The notes beneath the pieces are model-generated. The model searched no databases. It was not told where the DNA came from and worked only from the letters and a program-made list of their open reading frames with translations. A stretch of 64,000 bases of DNA, from assembly GCF_000733755.1 (NCBI RefSeq), contig NZ_JPOF01000003.1, positions 653,501-717,500 on the forward strand, read 5' to 3'. The translations under genes were made by a program, and so were the position numbers. The DNA is from Lachnoclostridium phytofermentans. GTDB lineage: Bacteria; Bacillota; Clostridia; Lachnospirales; Lachnospiraceae. Below are positions 19,443 through 29,088 of the stretch, piece after piece (position 1 is the stretch's first letter; each line of letters opens with the position of its first letter).

Positions 19443-20198
19443 TTATTCCACCTGCTTTAAAAAATCGATAAATTGATACCAATCCTCTACTTTACATAAG
19501 GATATTTCAGGATGACTTGCCTCATAATCCTCTCGATAATCAAATCCACCCGTTTTATTCGCGCCGGTATACCATACTGGAAATATTCCGGCTTCTGAAG
19601 CACCAATGATATCGCAAAGTATATTATCTCCACAATACCATACCTCTTCTGCCTGCAATAAAGCCTTTCGAAGTGCTAACTGAAATAGAAATTTACTTGG
19701 CTTTCGAAAAACATATTCACTAGATGCAAGAATAAATTCAAACGTATATTCTGGTAGAACAGAAGCTAAACGACGTCTTAGGGCCTCTCCGCTAAACGAT
19801 ATATTGCTTATCACCCCGACACGAATGTCTTGCTCCTTTAAGTAGTTAAGTACTTCCTTGATCCCATCTGTTGGAACTCCCGGCGCTGCTGTATCCCAGA
19901 ATAATTGTTCTATTTGATAAGGATCCTCCTTAAACTCTAAACCAAAATACTCATATAAAAACCTCTGATATGGATGATTATGAACCTCTATTTTATATTC
20001 ATCCATTGTTTCCTTTGTAAATCTACCAATTTCTTTATTTAATTCTCTATCAAAAGCAAGTATCTCTTGTGCTGTTATACCATATGGATTCCTTACAGCC
20101 CTTGATAATACAGCTTCTTCTGCTGCCAGTGACTCAAATCCTTCCTCTTTTACTAAGGTTTGCCCATAGTCAAATAGAATCATTTTAGGCTTTCGCAT
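19443..20198 (-). CDS. HAD-superfamily hydrolase
   Basis: A 251-residue haloacid dehalogenase-like hydrolase, probably a phosphatase. Motif I is FDYGQTLV at residues 9-16 (nucleophilic Asp; the second Asp of DxD is Gly, as in several HAD groups). Motif II is VISNIS near 140, the motif III Lys lies around RKPSKFLFQLAL, and motif IV is WYCGDNILCDIIGA near 202. A helical cap lies between motifs I and II. The first 19 bases overlap the end of the lysR gene, indicating coupling. The substrate is unknown. Confidence 0.88.
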   Translation of the reverse strand: MRKPKMILFDYGQTLVKEEGFESLAAEEAVLSRAVRNPYGITAQEILAFDRELNKEIGRFTKETMDEYKIEVHNHPYQRFLYEYFGLEFKEDPYQIEQLFWDTAAPGVPTDGIKEVLNYLKEQDIRVGVISNISFSGEALRRRLASVLPEYTFEFILASSEYVFRKPSKFLFQLALRKALLQAEEVWYCGDNILCDIIGASEAGIFPVWYTGANKTGGFDYREDYEASHPEISLCKVEDWYQFIDFLKQVE

Positions 20199-21103
20199 CT
20201 CATTTCCTCCATCTTCTGAACAAAATTTCGAACAGATTCCTGGTTTCCTCTCTCCTTCATATAAGCAAAACCTATCTCTCTCTTATCTAGTTTACCTGGT
20301 AAAGCAATCTCTACTAAGTCTCCACTATCTATTTCTTTCTGAACAAATTCTCCTATAACACATGCAATACCTAAACCTGTCTTTGCAAACTCAATTAATA
20401 AATCCATACTACTAACCTCTAAGATTTGTACTGGTTTTAACTGCCTTTTTGCAAAGTACTCGTCAATAAACATTCTGGTAATATTCTTTTCATCAAGGAG
20501 CATAAGGTTACCTTTTTCTAATAATTCACGTCCAGTTAGTTCCCTTTCCTCTCTGATTCTTAAATTATCAAGGTAGACTTTATTCGCAATAAAGATGTCC
20601 TGTATCTCTCCAACCTTTTGAAAAATCAGACCCTTCATAGTATCCGATTTTCCTACTAATCCAATATCGAGTTTTCCTTCCTCTAGTAATCCTAAGGTTT
20701 GAAGCGTAGACTGACATTGTATCGTAAATCGAATATGCGGATATTCCTCCACAAAATCTTTTAAAAAAGGTAGCAAGATATATTTACATAGCGTCGTACT
20801 GACACCGATACGAATATGTCCTATTCCCAGCTGATGAATTCTTTTCATTGCATCTTCCCCTTCTTTCAGGGTTTCAAATGCTGATCTAGTATAGCAATAA
20901 AGCTGCTTTCCCTCTTCCGTTAGTTTTACTCCACGTGAATTTCTGGTGAACAACGCAACTGACATACTTTGCTCCAACTTCGCAATTGCCTTACTTATCG
21001 CAGGTTGGCTAATATATAGTTCCTTTGCTGCTAAAGATATATTTTCAGTTTTTGCCACCGCATTAAAGATTCGATAAGCAGATAATGAAAAATCTACTTC
21101 CAT
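20180..21103 (-). CDS. LysR-family transcriptional regulator
   Basis: A 307-residue LysR-type regulator. The N-terminal helix-turn-helix contains NISLAAKELYISQPAISKAI (residues 20-39); the effector-binding domain starts near residue 90 (IGHIRIGVSTTLCKYILLPF). It is distantly similar to the other LysR protein in this window, including the ICKY/CRYF-LLPFL stretch, so the two are paralogues. It is followed by an overlapping HAD hydrolase gene in the same transcript, which makes that gene an unlikely sole target. The effector is unknown. Confidence 0.9.
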   Translation of the reverse strand: MEVDFSLSAYRIFNAVAKTENISLAAKELYISQPAISKAIAKLEQSMSVALFTRNSRGVKLTEEGKQLYCYTRSAFETLKEGEDAMKRIHQLGIGHIRIGVSTTLCKYILLPFLKDFVEEYPHIRFTIQCQSTLQTLGLLEEGKLDIGLVGKSDTMKGLIFQKVGEIQDIFIANKVYLDNLRIREERELTGRELLEKGNLMLLDEKNITRMFIDEYFAKRQLKPVQILEVSSMDLLIEFAKTGLGIACVIGEFVQKEIDSGDLVEIALPGKLDKREIGFAYMKERGNQESVRNFVQKMEEMRCESLK

Positions 21104-21226
21104 TTCCTAACCTCCCCAGATTGTCCTATGTTTATTGACAGCTTACCATTAAATGCCCCATTTTGGCAACTACAATTTCTTCTCTTACAATCTTTCAGTT
21201 AACATTGATTCTTTCAGCGAATTAAC

Positions 21227-22279
21227 TTAAATCAATTCCTTTCGATATGCTTCGAAGGCTGTTGGCAGCGAATAATCCTCACAAATCCTTTGATTATCTA
21301 CCCATAAAATTTCTGGAAGATTTACATCTTCTTTTCTCTCAACCTTGATATAATACCCAGTCATATGCCACTCTTTATGAGAAAATATGTGTTTTGCTTC
21401 TCCAAGTTTTTTTGTTACTAAAGCATGAGTGGCAAATGTTTGAATTGCATTCTCCATCTGACTAAACGTAAGCTTTCCTTCTAGATTAGGAAGTTCCCAT
21501 AATCCATGAAGGAGACCTTTTTCTGTTCTTTTTCGGATTGCATAGGAGCCGCCACATTCCATAACTAGTACTGTCTTTTCCTCAAGTAGCCTTTCCTTTT
21601 TCTTAGGTTTTACTGGAATTTTCATCTCATCCCCATTGTGATATGCTTTACATAGATGCATCACTGGACATTGCTCACAAAGTGGCTTACCATTTGGTAA
21701 ACAAATAGTTGCTCCTAGCTCCATAAGAGCTTGATTAAAATCCCCTGGGCGATCTTTCGGAATAATTTCTTCAATGTCATCTTCAAGTTCTTTTTTAATC
21801 TTTTCCTTTGTAATATCGTCAAAGCTTCCCGCAATCCGCTTCATGACACGTAGTACGTTACCGTCAACAGCTGGAACTGGTAGCTGAAATGCAATCGATC
21901 CTATCGCTCCTGAGGTATAAGATCCTATCCCTGGTAGCTTTTTTAACTCTTCTCGATTCGCTGGAAGCTCACCACCATACTGCTCCATTACAACAATGGC
22001 TGCTTTTTTAAGGTTTCGGGCTCGATTATAATAGCCTAAGCCTTCCCATAATTTCATTAAACGATCTTCCTCTACCACCGCTAAATCCTTTATGGTTGGT
22101 AGTTCCTTAATAAACCGATCAAAATAAGATTTCACAGCTTCTACTCTGGTTTGTTGCAGCATGATTTCTGAAATCCATACAAAGTATGGCTTAGGATTTG
22201 ATCTCCATTCCAGAATCCTTGCATTTAAGTCGTACCAATGTAATAAATATTCTACTGTTTCTCTATAATCATATTTCAT
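21227..22279 (-). CDS. mutY: A/G-specific adenine DNA glycosylase
   Basis: Removes adenine mispaired with 8-oxoguanine. The 350 residues include ISEIMLQQTRVEAV (catalytic Glu near residue 38), the helix-hairpin-helix LPGIGSYTSGAIGS near 112, VDGNVLRV with the catalytic Asp near 139, and four cysteines in the C-x6-C-x2-C-x5-C pattern (near 193-209) for the 4Fe-4S cluster. A NUDIX-like 8-oxoguanine recognition domain fills the C-terminus. The start has GAGG five bases upstream within a hairpin module shared with leuD. Confidence 0.95.
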   Translation of the reverse strand: MKYDYRETVEYLLHWYDLNARILEWRSNPKPYFVWISEIMLQQTRVEAVKSYFDRFIKELPTIKDLAVVEEDRLMKLWEGLGYYNRARNLKKAAIVVMEQYGGELPANREELKKLPGIGSYTSGAIGSIAFQLPVPAVDGNVLRVMKRIAGSFDDITKEKIKKELEDDIEEIIPKDRPGDFNQALMELGATICLPNGKPLCEQCPVMHLCKAYHNGDEMKIPVKPKKKERLLEEKTVLVMECGGSYAIRKRTEKGLLHGLWELPNLEGKLTFSQMENAIQTFATHALVTKKLGEAKHIFSHKEWHMTGYYIKVERKEDVNLPEILWVDNQRICEDYSLPTAFEAYRKELI

Positions 22280-22284
22280 TATTT

Positions 22285-22308
22285 CCTCGATTCCAGTGCT
22301 TTAGCGCC
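22285..22308 (-). repeat. Hairpin-Shine-Dalgarno module before mutY
   Basis: On the complement: GGCGCTAAAGCACT, then GGAATCGAGG, five bases before ATG. The stem carries a mismatch compared with the leuD copy. 21 of the 24 positions match the leuD copy. Confidence 0.65.
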
Positions 22309-22554
22309 TATCAATTCTTTTATAAACACTCTATAGACTATCCTATTTCTTTAGATAATGTTACACATTAGATCATGATCGTGATCTACACAAGCCTTTG
22401 GCTTGGCAGTCTTATTGTATCACATTTTGAACATTATGTTAAAAATTTATAATGGAAATTCAAGAAGTTTAAGAAACATGTAAGAGTTTTGCCTAGATTT
22501 TGCCTTATTCCAATATTATGCTATTCTTATCTTTGACCACAAAGGAGGCTTACT

Positions 22555-23583
22555 ATGTTATCTCGTAAACTGATTATACTTTGTTTTTTGACCACTATTC
22601 TATGTAGTGGCTGTCAAACAACACAAAGTCCGAACAACACTTCATTGGATACATCTAGTGAGCTGACTCCTACCGTTACAGCTTCTATAACACAAGCTCC
22701 TAAGATAACCGTAACTCCTGAAGCCACACCGATCGTAGGGGAAGTATTATTATCCGAAGAAGATGCACTTTCCATAGTTCAGGGACAAATCAATTCAAGA
22801 AAATATTCGATATCATTGCTTGATGATAATGTAATAATAAACTCAAAAAATTATTATTCTTTTATCATTACCGAAAACTTAACAGCACTAGAACCTGCAA
22901 TACTCGTCAATAAGAGTAACGGAGAGCTCTCCTGTTTATCCTCTGATGGAAAGCAAACTCCATTTTCTACCTTTTCCACAAAACCAAGCGAAGAGGAGAC
23001 CGAATCCAATTGGAATGGCACATTTGTTCGCAAGGATTTACGAGGTGTAACAACCTCCACCATTACCATAATTCAGAATGATTCCTCTTCTTTTGAATTT
23101 TATATTCTTTCAGAAAACAGCCTTGGAGAAAACCGCCTCAGTGGTATTGGACATATTGATGGTACAACTGCTAAACATTTTACTGACGATGAAGTAAGCT
23201 TAACCTTCTCCCTCGTTGAAAATCAATTACAGTTAGTTGATAATGACTACTTTACTAGAAATTCAAATTCAATTGCTGGAAGTTATACTCTTGATAAGGA
23301 TACAAAAGAGAACTTAACTATCTCAGAAGAAGAGGCTATTCAAATCATACATTCTTTATCAGATCTTCAAACAGGCTTACCTGCAGACATCAACGATTAC
23401 CTCATCTTGTCTGACAATATAAAATTAATTATAGAAGACCGTATTTGTTATAGTTATGGTGCTTATGCCAAATTTGATCATAAAAATATTCTAATGACAA
23501 ATTTTTATGTCACAACAGATGGAAATGCAGTTTATACATATAATTCAATGAAAAATACTTATGAGCGAGTTTACGGAAAATAG
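22555..23583 (+). CDS. Lipoprotein with internal duplication, unknown function
   Basis: A 342-residue secreted lipoprotein: signal peptide with lipobox LCSGC (Cys near residue 20), then a Thr/Ser/Pro-rich linker to about residue 60. Two related stretches begin SEEDALSIVQ (near 65) and SEEEAIQIIH (near 258), suggesting a duplicated PepSY-like unit around a middle beta-rich segment of about 100 residues. GGAGG lies seven bases before ATG. It is monocistronic, converges on the transglutaminase operon, and has a strong terminator. The function is unknown; a cell-wall or sensor role is possible. Confidence 0.8.
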   Translation: MLSRKLIILCFLTTILCSGCQTTQSPNNTSLDTSSELTPTVTASITQAPKITVTPEATPIVGEVLLSEEDALSIVQGQINSRKYSISLLDDNVIINSKNYYSFIITENLTALEPAILVNKSNGELSCLSSDGKQTPFSTFSTKPSEEETESNWNGTFVRKDLRGVTTSTITIIQNDSSSFEFYILSENSLGENRLSGIGHIDGTTAKHFTDDEVSLTFSLVENQLQLVDNDYFTRNSNSIAGSYTLDKDTKENLTISEEEAIQIIHSLSDLQTGLPADINDYLILSDNIKLIIEDRICYSYGAYAKFDHKNILMTNFYVTTDGNAVYTYNSMKNTYERVYGK

Positions 23584-23678
23584 GTTTTTTGATTTTTTAC
23601 TGACACTATGCATTGTCGAATAAAGTGTCTTTCGTTGTAAGAAGGTACAAAAGCGCCAGAATATATCTTGACATAATA

Positions 23679-23725
23679 AACGGAATATTCCAATAGAGTG
23701 TTTTCGCTCTAAGGAATATTCCGTT
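23679..23725. terminator. Bidirectional terminator
   Basis: A 13-bp inverted repeat (23679-23691 and 23713-23725) enclosing a second 6-bp stem with a TTTT loop, between converging genes and flanked by T-rich sequence. Confidence 0.8.
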
Positions 23726-23804
23726 CCTTTATTTCTCAATCAATGATGAGATGTTTGTATTTTTTTAATTTCCTATTAAATTAATTCCTTCTTTCACTTT
23801 TATT

Positions 23805-26189
23805 TCAAATCTTTCTTTCATGTCGAAGTAAATAAAAACGTAATCTTAAGTAGTTACGATATTTCATCGTTCTCTTATAATATTGATCTAGGTATCTTCG
23901 AAAACGCTCAATCGCTTGCTGTTCTCCTAGGGACGGTTCTTCTTCGTTATATCGTATCTTTTGATAGAAATCAATGATATTCTTAACCTCTCTCGTATCC
24001 ATTGAAATATCCGCTACTAAGCGCTTTATAAAGCTCTGGAATGTCTCCGACTTCTCAATTCCCTTCCCTAAAAACTCATACATGAAAAATACTGCTTTGA
24101 TATCTTGGTATATTCTTTTTTCTAAACTTGACTTACGATAGCTTCTGTTAAATAGCTGTATTTTTAATATGTAATAAAGAACTAAACCAAACAACATAAG
24201 TAGTACTACAATTCCTGCAATCATTGATATACTACGATAAGTCTTTCGGGCAGTCAGATATTCCTTTTCTTCTTGTTCCAATAGCATTTGATAGAGAGAT
24301 GGGTCATATTGCGGACCTGTACTAGGAACATTAACGGAACTGTTACCTTTGTCTTTTTCTGAAACCCAAGGCTGATACCGATAATCATAAAAAGATGGGG
24401 TAGGTTCAAAAGGAATCCAGCCAATCCCTTCGATATAAGCTTCTGGCCAAGCATGAGCGTTCCTATTGTATACATAATAGGTAAAGCGGTCTTCGCCCTC
24501 GGATGGAGGTACGCGAAATCCTTGCACATATCTGGTAGGAATACCAAAAGATCGTGCCATCATCGCAAATGCAGTCGCGTAATAAGTACAATAGCCTTCT
24601 TTGGATTCAAAAATCAGGTAATCCACTAAATCAAAACCTTCTTGGGGTTGTTTTGGTATTGTAGTATACGAATAATTTGAAAAAAACTTCTCAATCGCTT
24701 TGCATTTCTCGTAGTCATTACTACAATCTTTTGTTATTTCATATGCTAAATCAGAAACTCGCTTTGGCAGTGCTTCATAAACATTCAAATAATCTTCATA
24801 GATTTGATCTCTACGAAGTTTTAGTAATTCTCCCAACCCTTCAGAAACCTTATAAGTGATAAGATACTTCTTCTTTGCTACATTATCTTTAAATTGTAGA
24901 AATGAGGCAGTGTTCTCATTCTGATACTTAAATCTTGCTTGGCTTTCTATAAGCTGATTAAAATAGGGGCTATCAAGGTTCATATTCAAGTACCGAAACG
25001 AATAGCTTAACCCTTTTGATTTTATATCTCGGAAACGGAGATTCGCTGTATCACCGGAATAGATGTCCTTACGTCTAATAAGTTCAATATCTAGTACTTT
25101 TAAAGGGTAAAATAATGTCTTAGTTGTTATCCCTTCATATGTAACACTATAACTACGAGTAGAAATAACTGAGTTATATTCTTCTGTTAATCCTTCACGG
25201 TCGATTGCGAATAATAACTCTAATGCATCCAGTTCTGCTTCCGTATACTCTTCTTTTTTATTTTTTGTTGTATCTTCCCACTTTTCACCATTATATTGAT
25301 TCTTAACATTACCGTTAAGATATAAATGAAAACTGCTTAAGGAACTGGTTTTTAAGGACATTGCTAACTCATTTGATTCTGAAACACTTCCACCTACCCT
25401 ACCACTCTCAGAGTATCCAGCGAAATTTAAATTAAATTCTTTCTTTTCTGGATTCATCCATAAATCAAAATTGGTAACAAAATTATCAACGGCATTCGAA
25501 ACCGCATTGATGCATCGTTTAATAGTTTTCCACTCCATTGGCTTTTCCGAAGCTGGTAGTAATAAGAGAAATATACTAAGTAGTAAGGCACAAGGAATTA
25601 GAAATGTCATTGCCATAGATTGAACATTTCTCTCCTTTTTATAAAAAAGAGTCATTCTAATTTCCACTAGCGTAAGGAATAGATAGAGTAGTAGGGCGAC
25701 TATCCCTAATTTTGATGTCAGTTGCTGAGTGAATCCCAATAGCAGGAGTACACATAATATCACAACCGCTCCAATGATTCGAAATAAAAGCTTTTTTTGT
25801 AATAGATATAACGGTATTGAGGATAAGATTAATAGAAGTATCATCGTTACCGAGGAAAATCCTATCGAGTTTGATTTTCCATCACTTAAAGTCTGATCAA
25901 ACCATGAAGTATAATGTTTTATAAAATCAGAAAAGGATCCTTTATATTGGTTGCATAGGAACACAATAATTACAGTAAGGATTATTATAACAACATAAGG
26001 AAGGACGTTTTTTTTATTTTGATCAAAACATCGCAAAATCACAACCCAAAAGAAAACCAGAACTGCTAACATTCCTTCATTGACCAGAAGTCCAAAATAA
26101 ATATTGCATAAGGATAAAACAGCGATGCATAATAACATAGTTAATAGACAGGGATACCCATGGTTTTTTAATAAAAGCTTTATATTCAT
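23805..26189 (-). CDS. Membrane protein with transglutaminase-like domain
   Basis: A protein of about 794 residues. The N-terminal 200 residues hold six to seven membrane helices, followed by an extracytoplasmic region, a transglutaminase core near residues 500-590 with the Cys in EGYCTYYATAFAMMARSFGI and the His in NRNAHAWPEAYIEGIGW, another helix near 665 and a cytoplasmic tail. The frame extends 16 codons upstream, but the ATG at 26189 has GGAG six bases away. Such proteins sit next to MoxR and DUF58 genes in many bacteria, as here, and are thought to act on peptides or envelope proteins. It is separated from the DUF58 gene by the 94-bp repeats. Confidence 0.88.
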   Translation of the reverse strand: MNIKLLLKNHGYPCLLTMLLCIAVLSLCNIYFGLLVNEGMLAVLVFFWVVILRCFDQNKKNVLPYVVIIILTVIIVFLCNQYKGSFSDFIKHYTSWFDQTLSDGKSNSIGFSSVTMILLLILSSIPLYLLQKKLLFRIIGAVVILCVLLLLGFTQQLTSKLGIVALLLYLFLTLVEIRMTLFYKKERNVQSMAMTFLIPCALLLSIFLLLLPASEKPMEWKTIKRCINAVSNAVDNFVTNFDLWMNPEKKEFNLNFAGYSESGRVGGSVSESNELAMSLKTSSLSSFHLYLNGNVKNQYNGEKWEDTTKNKKEEYTEAELDALELLFAIDREGLTEEYNSVISTRSYSVTYEGITTKTLFYPLKVLDIELIRRKDIYSGDTANLRFRDIKSKGLSYSFRYLNMNLDSPYFNQLIESQARFKYQNENTASFLQFKDNVAKKKYLITYKVSEGLGELLKLRRDQIYEDYLNVYEALPKRVSDLAYEITKDCSNDYEKCKAIEKFFSNYSYTTIPKQPQEGFDLVDYLIFESKEGYCTYYATAFAMMARSFGIPTRYVQGFRVPPSEGEDRFTYYVYNRNAHAWPEAYIEGIGWIPFEPTPSFYDYRYQPWVSEKDKGNSSVNVPSTGPQYDPSLYQMLLEQEEKEYLTARKTYRSISMIAGIVVLLMLFGLVLYYILKIQLFNRSYRKSSLEKRIYQDIKAVFFMYEFLGKGIEKSETFQSFIKRLVADISMDTREVKNIIDFYQKIRYNEEEPSLGEQQAIERFRRYLDQYYKRTMKYRNYLRLRFYLLRHERKI

Positions 26190-26282
26190 TGTAATCTCCA
26201 TTCTGTCGCAATCCTGCGAATTGGGGAAACAGTACACAAATATGTGTGTAAAAAATCTTGATTTTTCTTATTTAAAATATGC
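26190..26282 (-). repeat. Degenerate fifth unit of the 94-bp repeat
   Basis: Similar in layout to the four clear units, but with many substitutions: GTGTGTAAAAAATC-TT-GATTTTTC can still form a hairpin. It runs up to the ribosome site of the transglutaminase gene. The call is weaker than for the four intact units. Confidence 0.5.
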
Positions 26283-26649
26283 CTCTTAGTAGGCCAGAAG
26301 TTTGTTCTGAGGATTACGCAAGCGCAAACTTCTGTGTGAAAGAAAATGAAGATTTCTTTCACACTTGAAAACAAAACTCTTAGTAGGCCGGAAGTTTGTT
26401 CCGAGGATTACGCAGGCGCAAACTTCTGTGTGAAAGAAATCGAAGATTTCTTTCACACTTAAAAACAAAACTCTTAGTAGGCCGGAAGTTTGTTCCGAGG
26501 ATTACGCAGGCACAAACTTCTGTGTGAAAGAAATCGAAGATTTCTTTCACACTTGAAAACAAAACTCTTAGTAGGCCGGAAGTTTGTTCCGAGGATTACG
26601 CAGGCACAAACTTCTGTGTGAAAGAAATCGAAGATTTCTTTCACACTTA
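26283..26649 (-). repeat. Four tandem 94-bp hairpin-forming repeats
   Basis: Units begin at 26283, 26377, 26471 and 26565, exactly 94 bases apart, and differ at only a few positions; the last ends at the DUF58 stop codon. Each unit holds an 8-bp stem around a 20-base loop (unit 2: 26391-26398 with 26419-26426) and a perfect 14-bp stem with a three-base loop (26428-26441 with 26445-26458). Unit 1 is the most diverged. 94 is not a multiple of three, and all three frames lack a convincing protein, so this is read as non-coding intercistronic RNA. Confidence 0.95.
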
Positions 26650-27816
26650 ACCCTCTAAAACTTCTGAGATTTCTTGACTCGGTGTAATTTGCCCAAAATA
26701 AATACGTGAGTCCAACTTTACTGTGAGTTTTGAAACATCATCTTCACCAAGGTAAAGGATTGCTACTTCATTTCCCAAAGAAACCATATGATAACTTGCT
26801 TTCACAATATCTTCAGAAAATGTATGCGTTAGAATGATAGAAAAAGAGGTATTCTTAAGAAGAATACAACTTTCCATTAATAACGAGCTTATCGAATGAT
26901 TCGCACGAAAATAAACATCTGTACACAGTTGATAAAATTGATCAAATTCTTGTTTGCCTGAAATATTCATTATCTTTATACCAGCAACATCGTAGATAAC
27001 TCTCACAGGTGTATTCGAACGATAAAAAAAATCGCTGAGTGCAAGTGCAATTTCAATGATTTTATCTTCAAGAATCACTCTACTTATCTCGTCAGAATCT
27101 TTCTTTTCAAAATCCACATATAGATAAACTTCAGTCTTTGGTTCCACGGTATATTTTCTTGTTACTAGTGTTCTTAACTTAGCCGATGCTTTCCAATGTA
27201 TTCTTTTCGGCTCATCGCCCGGTTCATATCTTCGAATTTCAACATCTGGAACACTCTGCTTTAATACTGGATATAGTTCAAGTGTTTTTCCCTCTGTTTC
27301 CTTATAAAGTTTTAAAGAATTCAAGCGGACAATTCTTGGCAATACCTTTGCTTGAATCGCAGATGGTGCATTATAAACAAGATGGAATAAATTCAAGTAA
27401 TCCGTAACGGTTACCTTATCAATTCCAATACGATACTCTCCACGATAATGACAGCAAATCGTCGTTGATTGTTCAATTTTATCCCCAGGAAGAAGACAAT
27501 AACTTCGGTCAGAGCTTATATTTTCTACTGTAGAAAAATCACTTTTAAAACTTACATTCACATTAGAAAAAGTCATATAATCTTCATTCGTTAATAAAAA
27601 CTGATAGGAAATATGCTCTCCTTTAACCATTGTCTTATGCTCTATAAATTGATAGATTCTGAACTGAAAATACACATAGATTAAGTAGAGATAAGAAACA
27701 ATTGGGATACAAAGACTGAAAAAAAATAGGCCATAGCTTACATATCCTCCATAATAGCTAACAAAGATACCGGTAAGTATTATGAAAAGATACAAAAAGC
27801 ATCGATTACGTCTCAT
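26647..27816 (-). CDS. DUF58 domain protein
   Basis: A protein of about 389 residues with two N-terminal membrane helices (residues 8-45), a beta-rich middle part and the DUF58 core near residue 190: RRYEPGDEPKRIHWKASAKL, followed by a von Willebrand A-like fold. DUF58 proteins are encoded next to MoxR ATPases and probably serve as their membrane partner. GTG at 27825 is an alternative start; ATG at 27816, eight bases after AAGGAG, is preferred. The stop codon falls inside the last 94-bp repeat, so the repeat has grown right up to the gene. Confidence 0.88.
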   Translation of the reverse strand: MRRNRCFLYLFIILTGIFVSYYGGYVSYGLFFFSLCIPIVSYLYLIYVYFQFRIYQFIEHKTMVKGEHISYQFLLTNEDYMTFSNVNVSFKSDFSTVENISSDRSYCLLPGDKIEQSTTICCHYRGEYRIGIDKVTVTDYLNLFHLVYNAPSAIQAKVLPRIVRLNSLKLYKETEGKTLELYPVLKQSVPDVEIRRYEPGDEPKRIHWKASAKLRTLVTRKYTVEPKTEVYLYVDFEKKDSDEISRVILEDKIIEIALALSDFFYRSNTPVRVIYDVAGIKIMNISGKQEFDQFYQLCTDVYFRANHSISSLLMESCILLKNTSFSIILTHTFSEDIVKASYHMVSLGNEVAILYLGEDDVSKLTVKLDSRIYFGQITPSQEISEVLEG

Positions 27817-27833
27817 CCGGTGCACTCCTTCCT

Positions 27834-28784
27834 TTAGGAAAAGTCTCTAAGAATTGGTATCGTAACCTTCTGTAACAATCCACGAAGAATCTTCTCTGGA
27901 GAAACTTTATTTATCTTTGCTTCCATCGAGAGCACAAAACGATGGCACAATACTGGATAGATAACCTCCAATACATCATCTGGTATGACATAATCTCTGC
28001 CTTTTAGATATGCTGTTGCAGATGCTGCTTTTATAACAGCAAGAGTAGCTCTTGGGCTCGCACCCAGTATAAAATTCTCATCCTCTCTCGTAACTTTAGT
28101 AACATCTATAATAAATGCTAGAACATCCTTATGTATTCGGACCTTTTTCACTTCCTCTTGCATTGCATCAACTTGCTCTCTTGTCATAATCGGTTTTAAT
28201 TCTGGTAATCTGTGATTGTTATGATAAAGTAATGCCATTCTTAACTCATCTTCTGGTGTTGGGTAACCAATGGATATTTTCATCAAAAATCGATCTAATT
28301 GGGCCTCTGGTAAATGATATGTCCCCATAAAATCAATTGGATTCTGTGTTGCAATTACCATAAATGGAGCTTCTAATGGATATATCTTTCCATCCACCGT
28401 TACTTGTCTCTCCTCCATTGCTTCCAACAAACTAGCTTGTGTTTTTGGGGAGGTTCGATTAATCTCATCTGCCAGTACGATATGATGCATAATGGCTCCT
28501 TTTGAAAACTCAAATGCGCCAGTTTTCATATTATAGACAGATAAACCTGTAACATCACTTGGTAAAGTATCTGGTGTAAACTGTATTCTTCCAAAACTGC
28601 AATCGACTGATTTTGCAATCGCATTCGCCAAAGTCGTCTTACCAACCCCCGGAACATCTTCTATTAGTAAATGTCCCCCTGCTAGTAATGTCGTCACCGC
28701 ATATGTAACCTTGTCTTCTTTTCCAATTAAAACTGAATTTACCTGAGATATCAACTGATTCGCCAACTCTACGTATTGAAACAT
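27834..28784 (-). CDS. MoxR-family AAA+ ATPase
   Basis: A chaperone-like ATPase of 316 residues. Walker A is EDVPGVGKTTLANAIAKS (near residue 41), Walker B is HHIVLADEINRTSPKTQASLLEAMEERQ near 100, and sensor 1 is MVIATQNPIDFMGTYHLPEAQLDRFL near 140. The frame extends 28 codons upstream, but the ATG at 28784 follows AAGGGG by six bases and starts the conserved domain. First gene of the MoxR-DUF58-transglutaminase operon. Family members act in the assembly or activation of envelope or metal-binding proteins; the client here is unknown. Confidence 0.93.
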   Translation of the reverse strand: MFQYVELANQLISQVNSVLIGKEDKVTYAVTTLLAGGHLLIEDVPGVGKTTLANAIAKSVDCSFGRIQFTPDTLPSDVTGLSVYNMKTGAFEFSKGAIMHHIVLADEINRTSPKTQASLLEAMEERQVTVDGKIYPLEAPFMVIATQNPIDFMGTYHLPEAQLDRFLMKISIGYPTPEDELRMALLYHNNHRLPELKPIMTREQVDAMQEEVKKVRIHKDVLAFIIDVTKVTREDENFILGASPRATLAVIKAASATAYLKGRDYVIPDDVLEVIYPVLCHRFVLSMEAKINKVSPEKILRGLLQKVTIPILRDFS

Positions 28785-28977
28785 ATTCCACCCCTTCTTA
28801 TCGTTATCTGAATTTTCCAAAGTAATCCTATTTTTAACAATTATAATGGAAATAGATGTAATTATCAACCATAGTTATTATAGATAAATTATCCTAAATT
28901 TTATGTAAAAAAACGAATATGCAAGTTAAGCCTGTCTATGTCAAATCTCCTTAAGTTTCTGTGGATTAAACTCCAAA

Positions 28978-29020
28978 AAGAAGTCTGACATCACGCTTTA
29001 TGGCACATGTCAGACTTCTT
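28978..29020. terminator. Terminator downstream of cel9
   Basis: A perfect 14-bp inverted repeat (28978-28991 and 29007-29020) with a 15-base loop. T runs lie on both sides, the longer one on the plus strand. It would end the cel48-cel9 transcript. The rest of 28785-29088 shows no gene. Confidence 0.8.
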
Positions 29021-29088
29021 TTTTTATACTAAGTTATAAACCCCTCTTAAAAACTTTTCTTATAACTTTTCTTATAACTTCTCTCCTA

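Noticed and set aside
26186..26562. Open frames of about 60 codons in the 94-bp repeats, and a CRISPR reading of the array
   Set aside because: The frames are copies of one another created by the repeat and lack ribosome sites. There are no unique spacers between the units, so it is not a CRISPR array.
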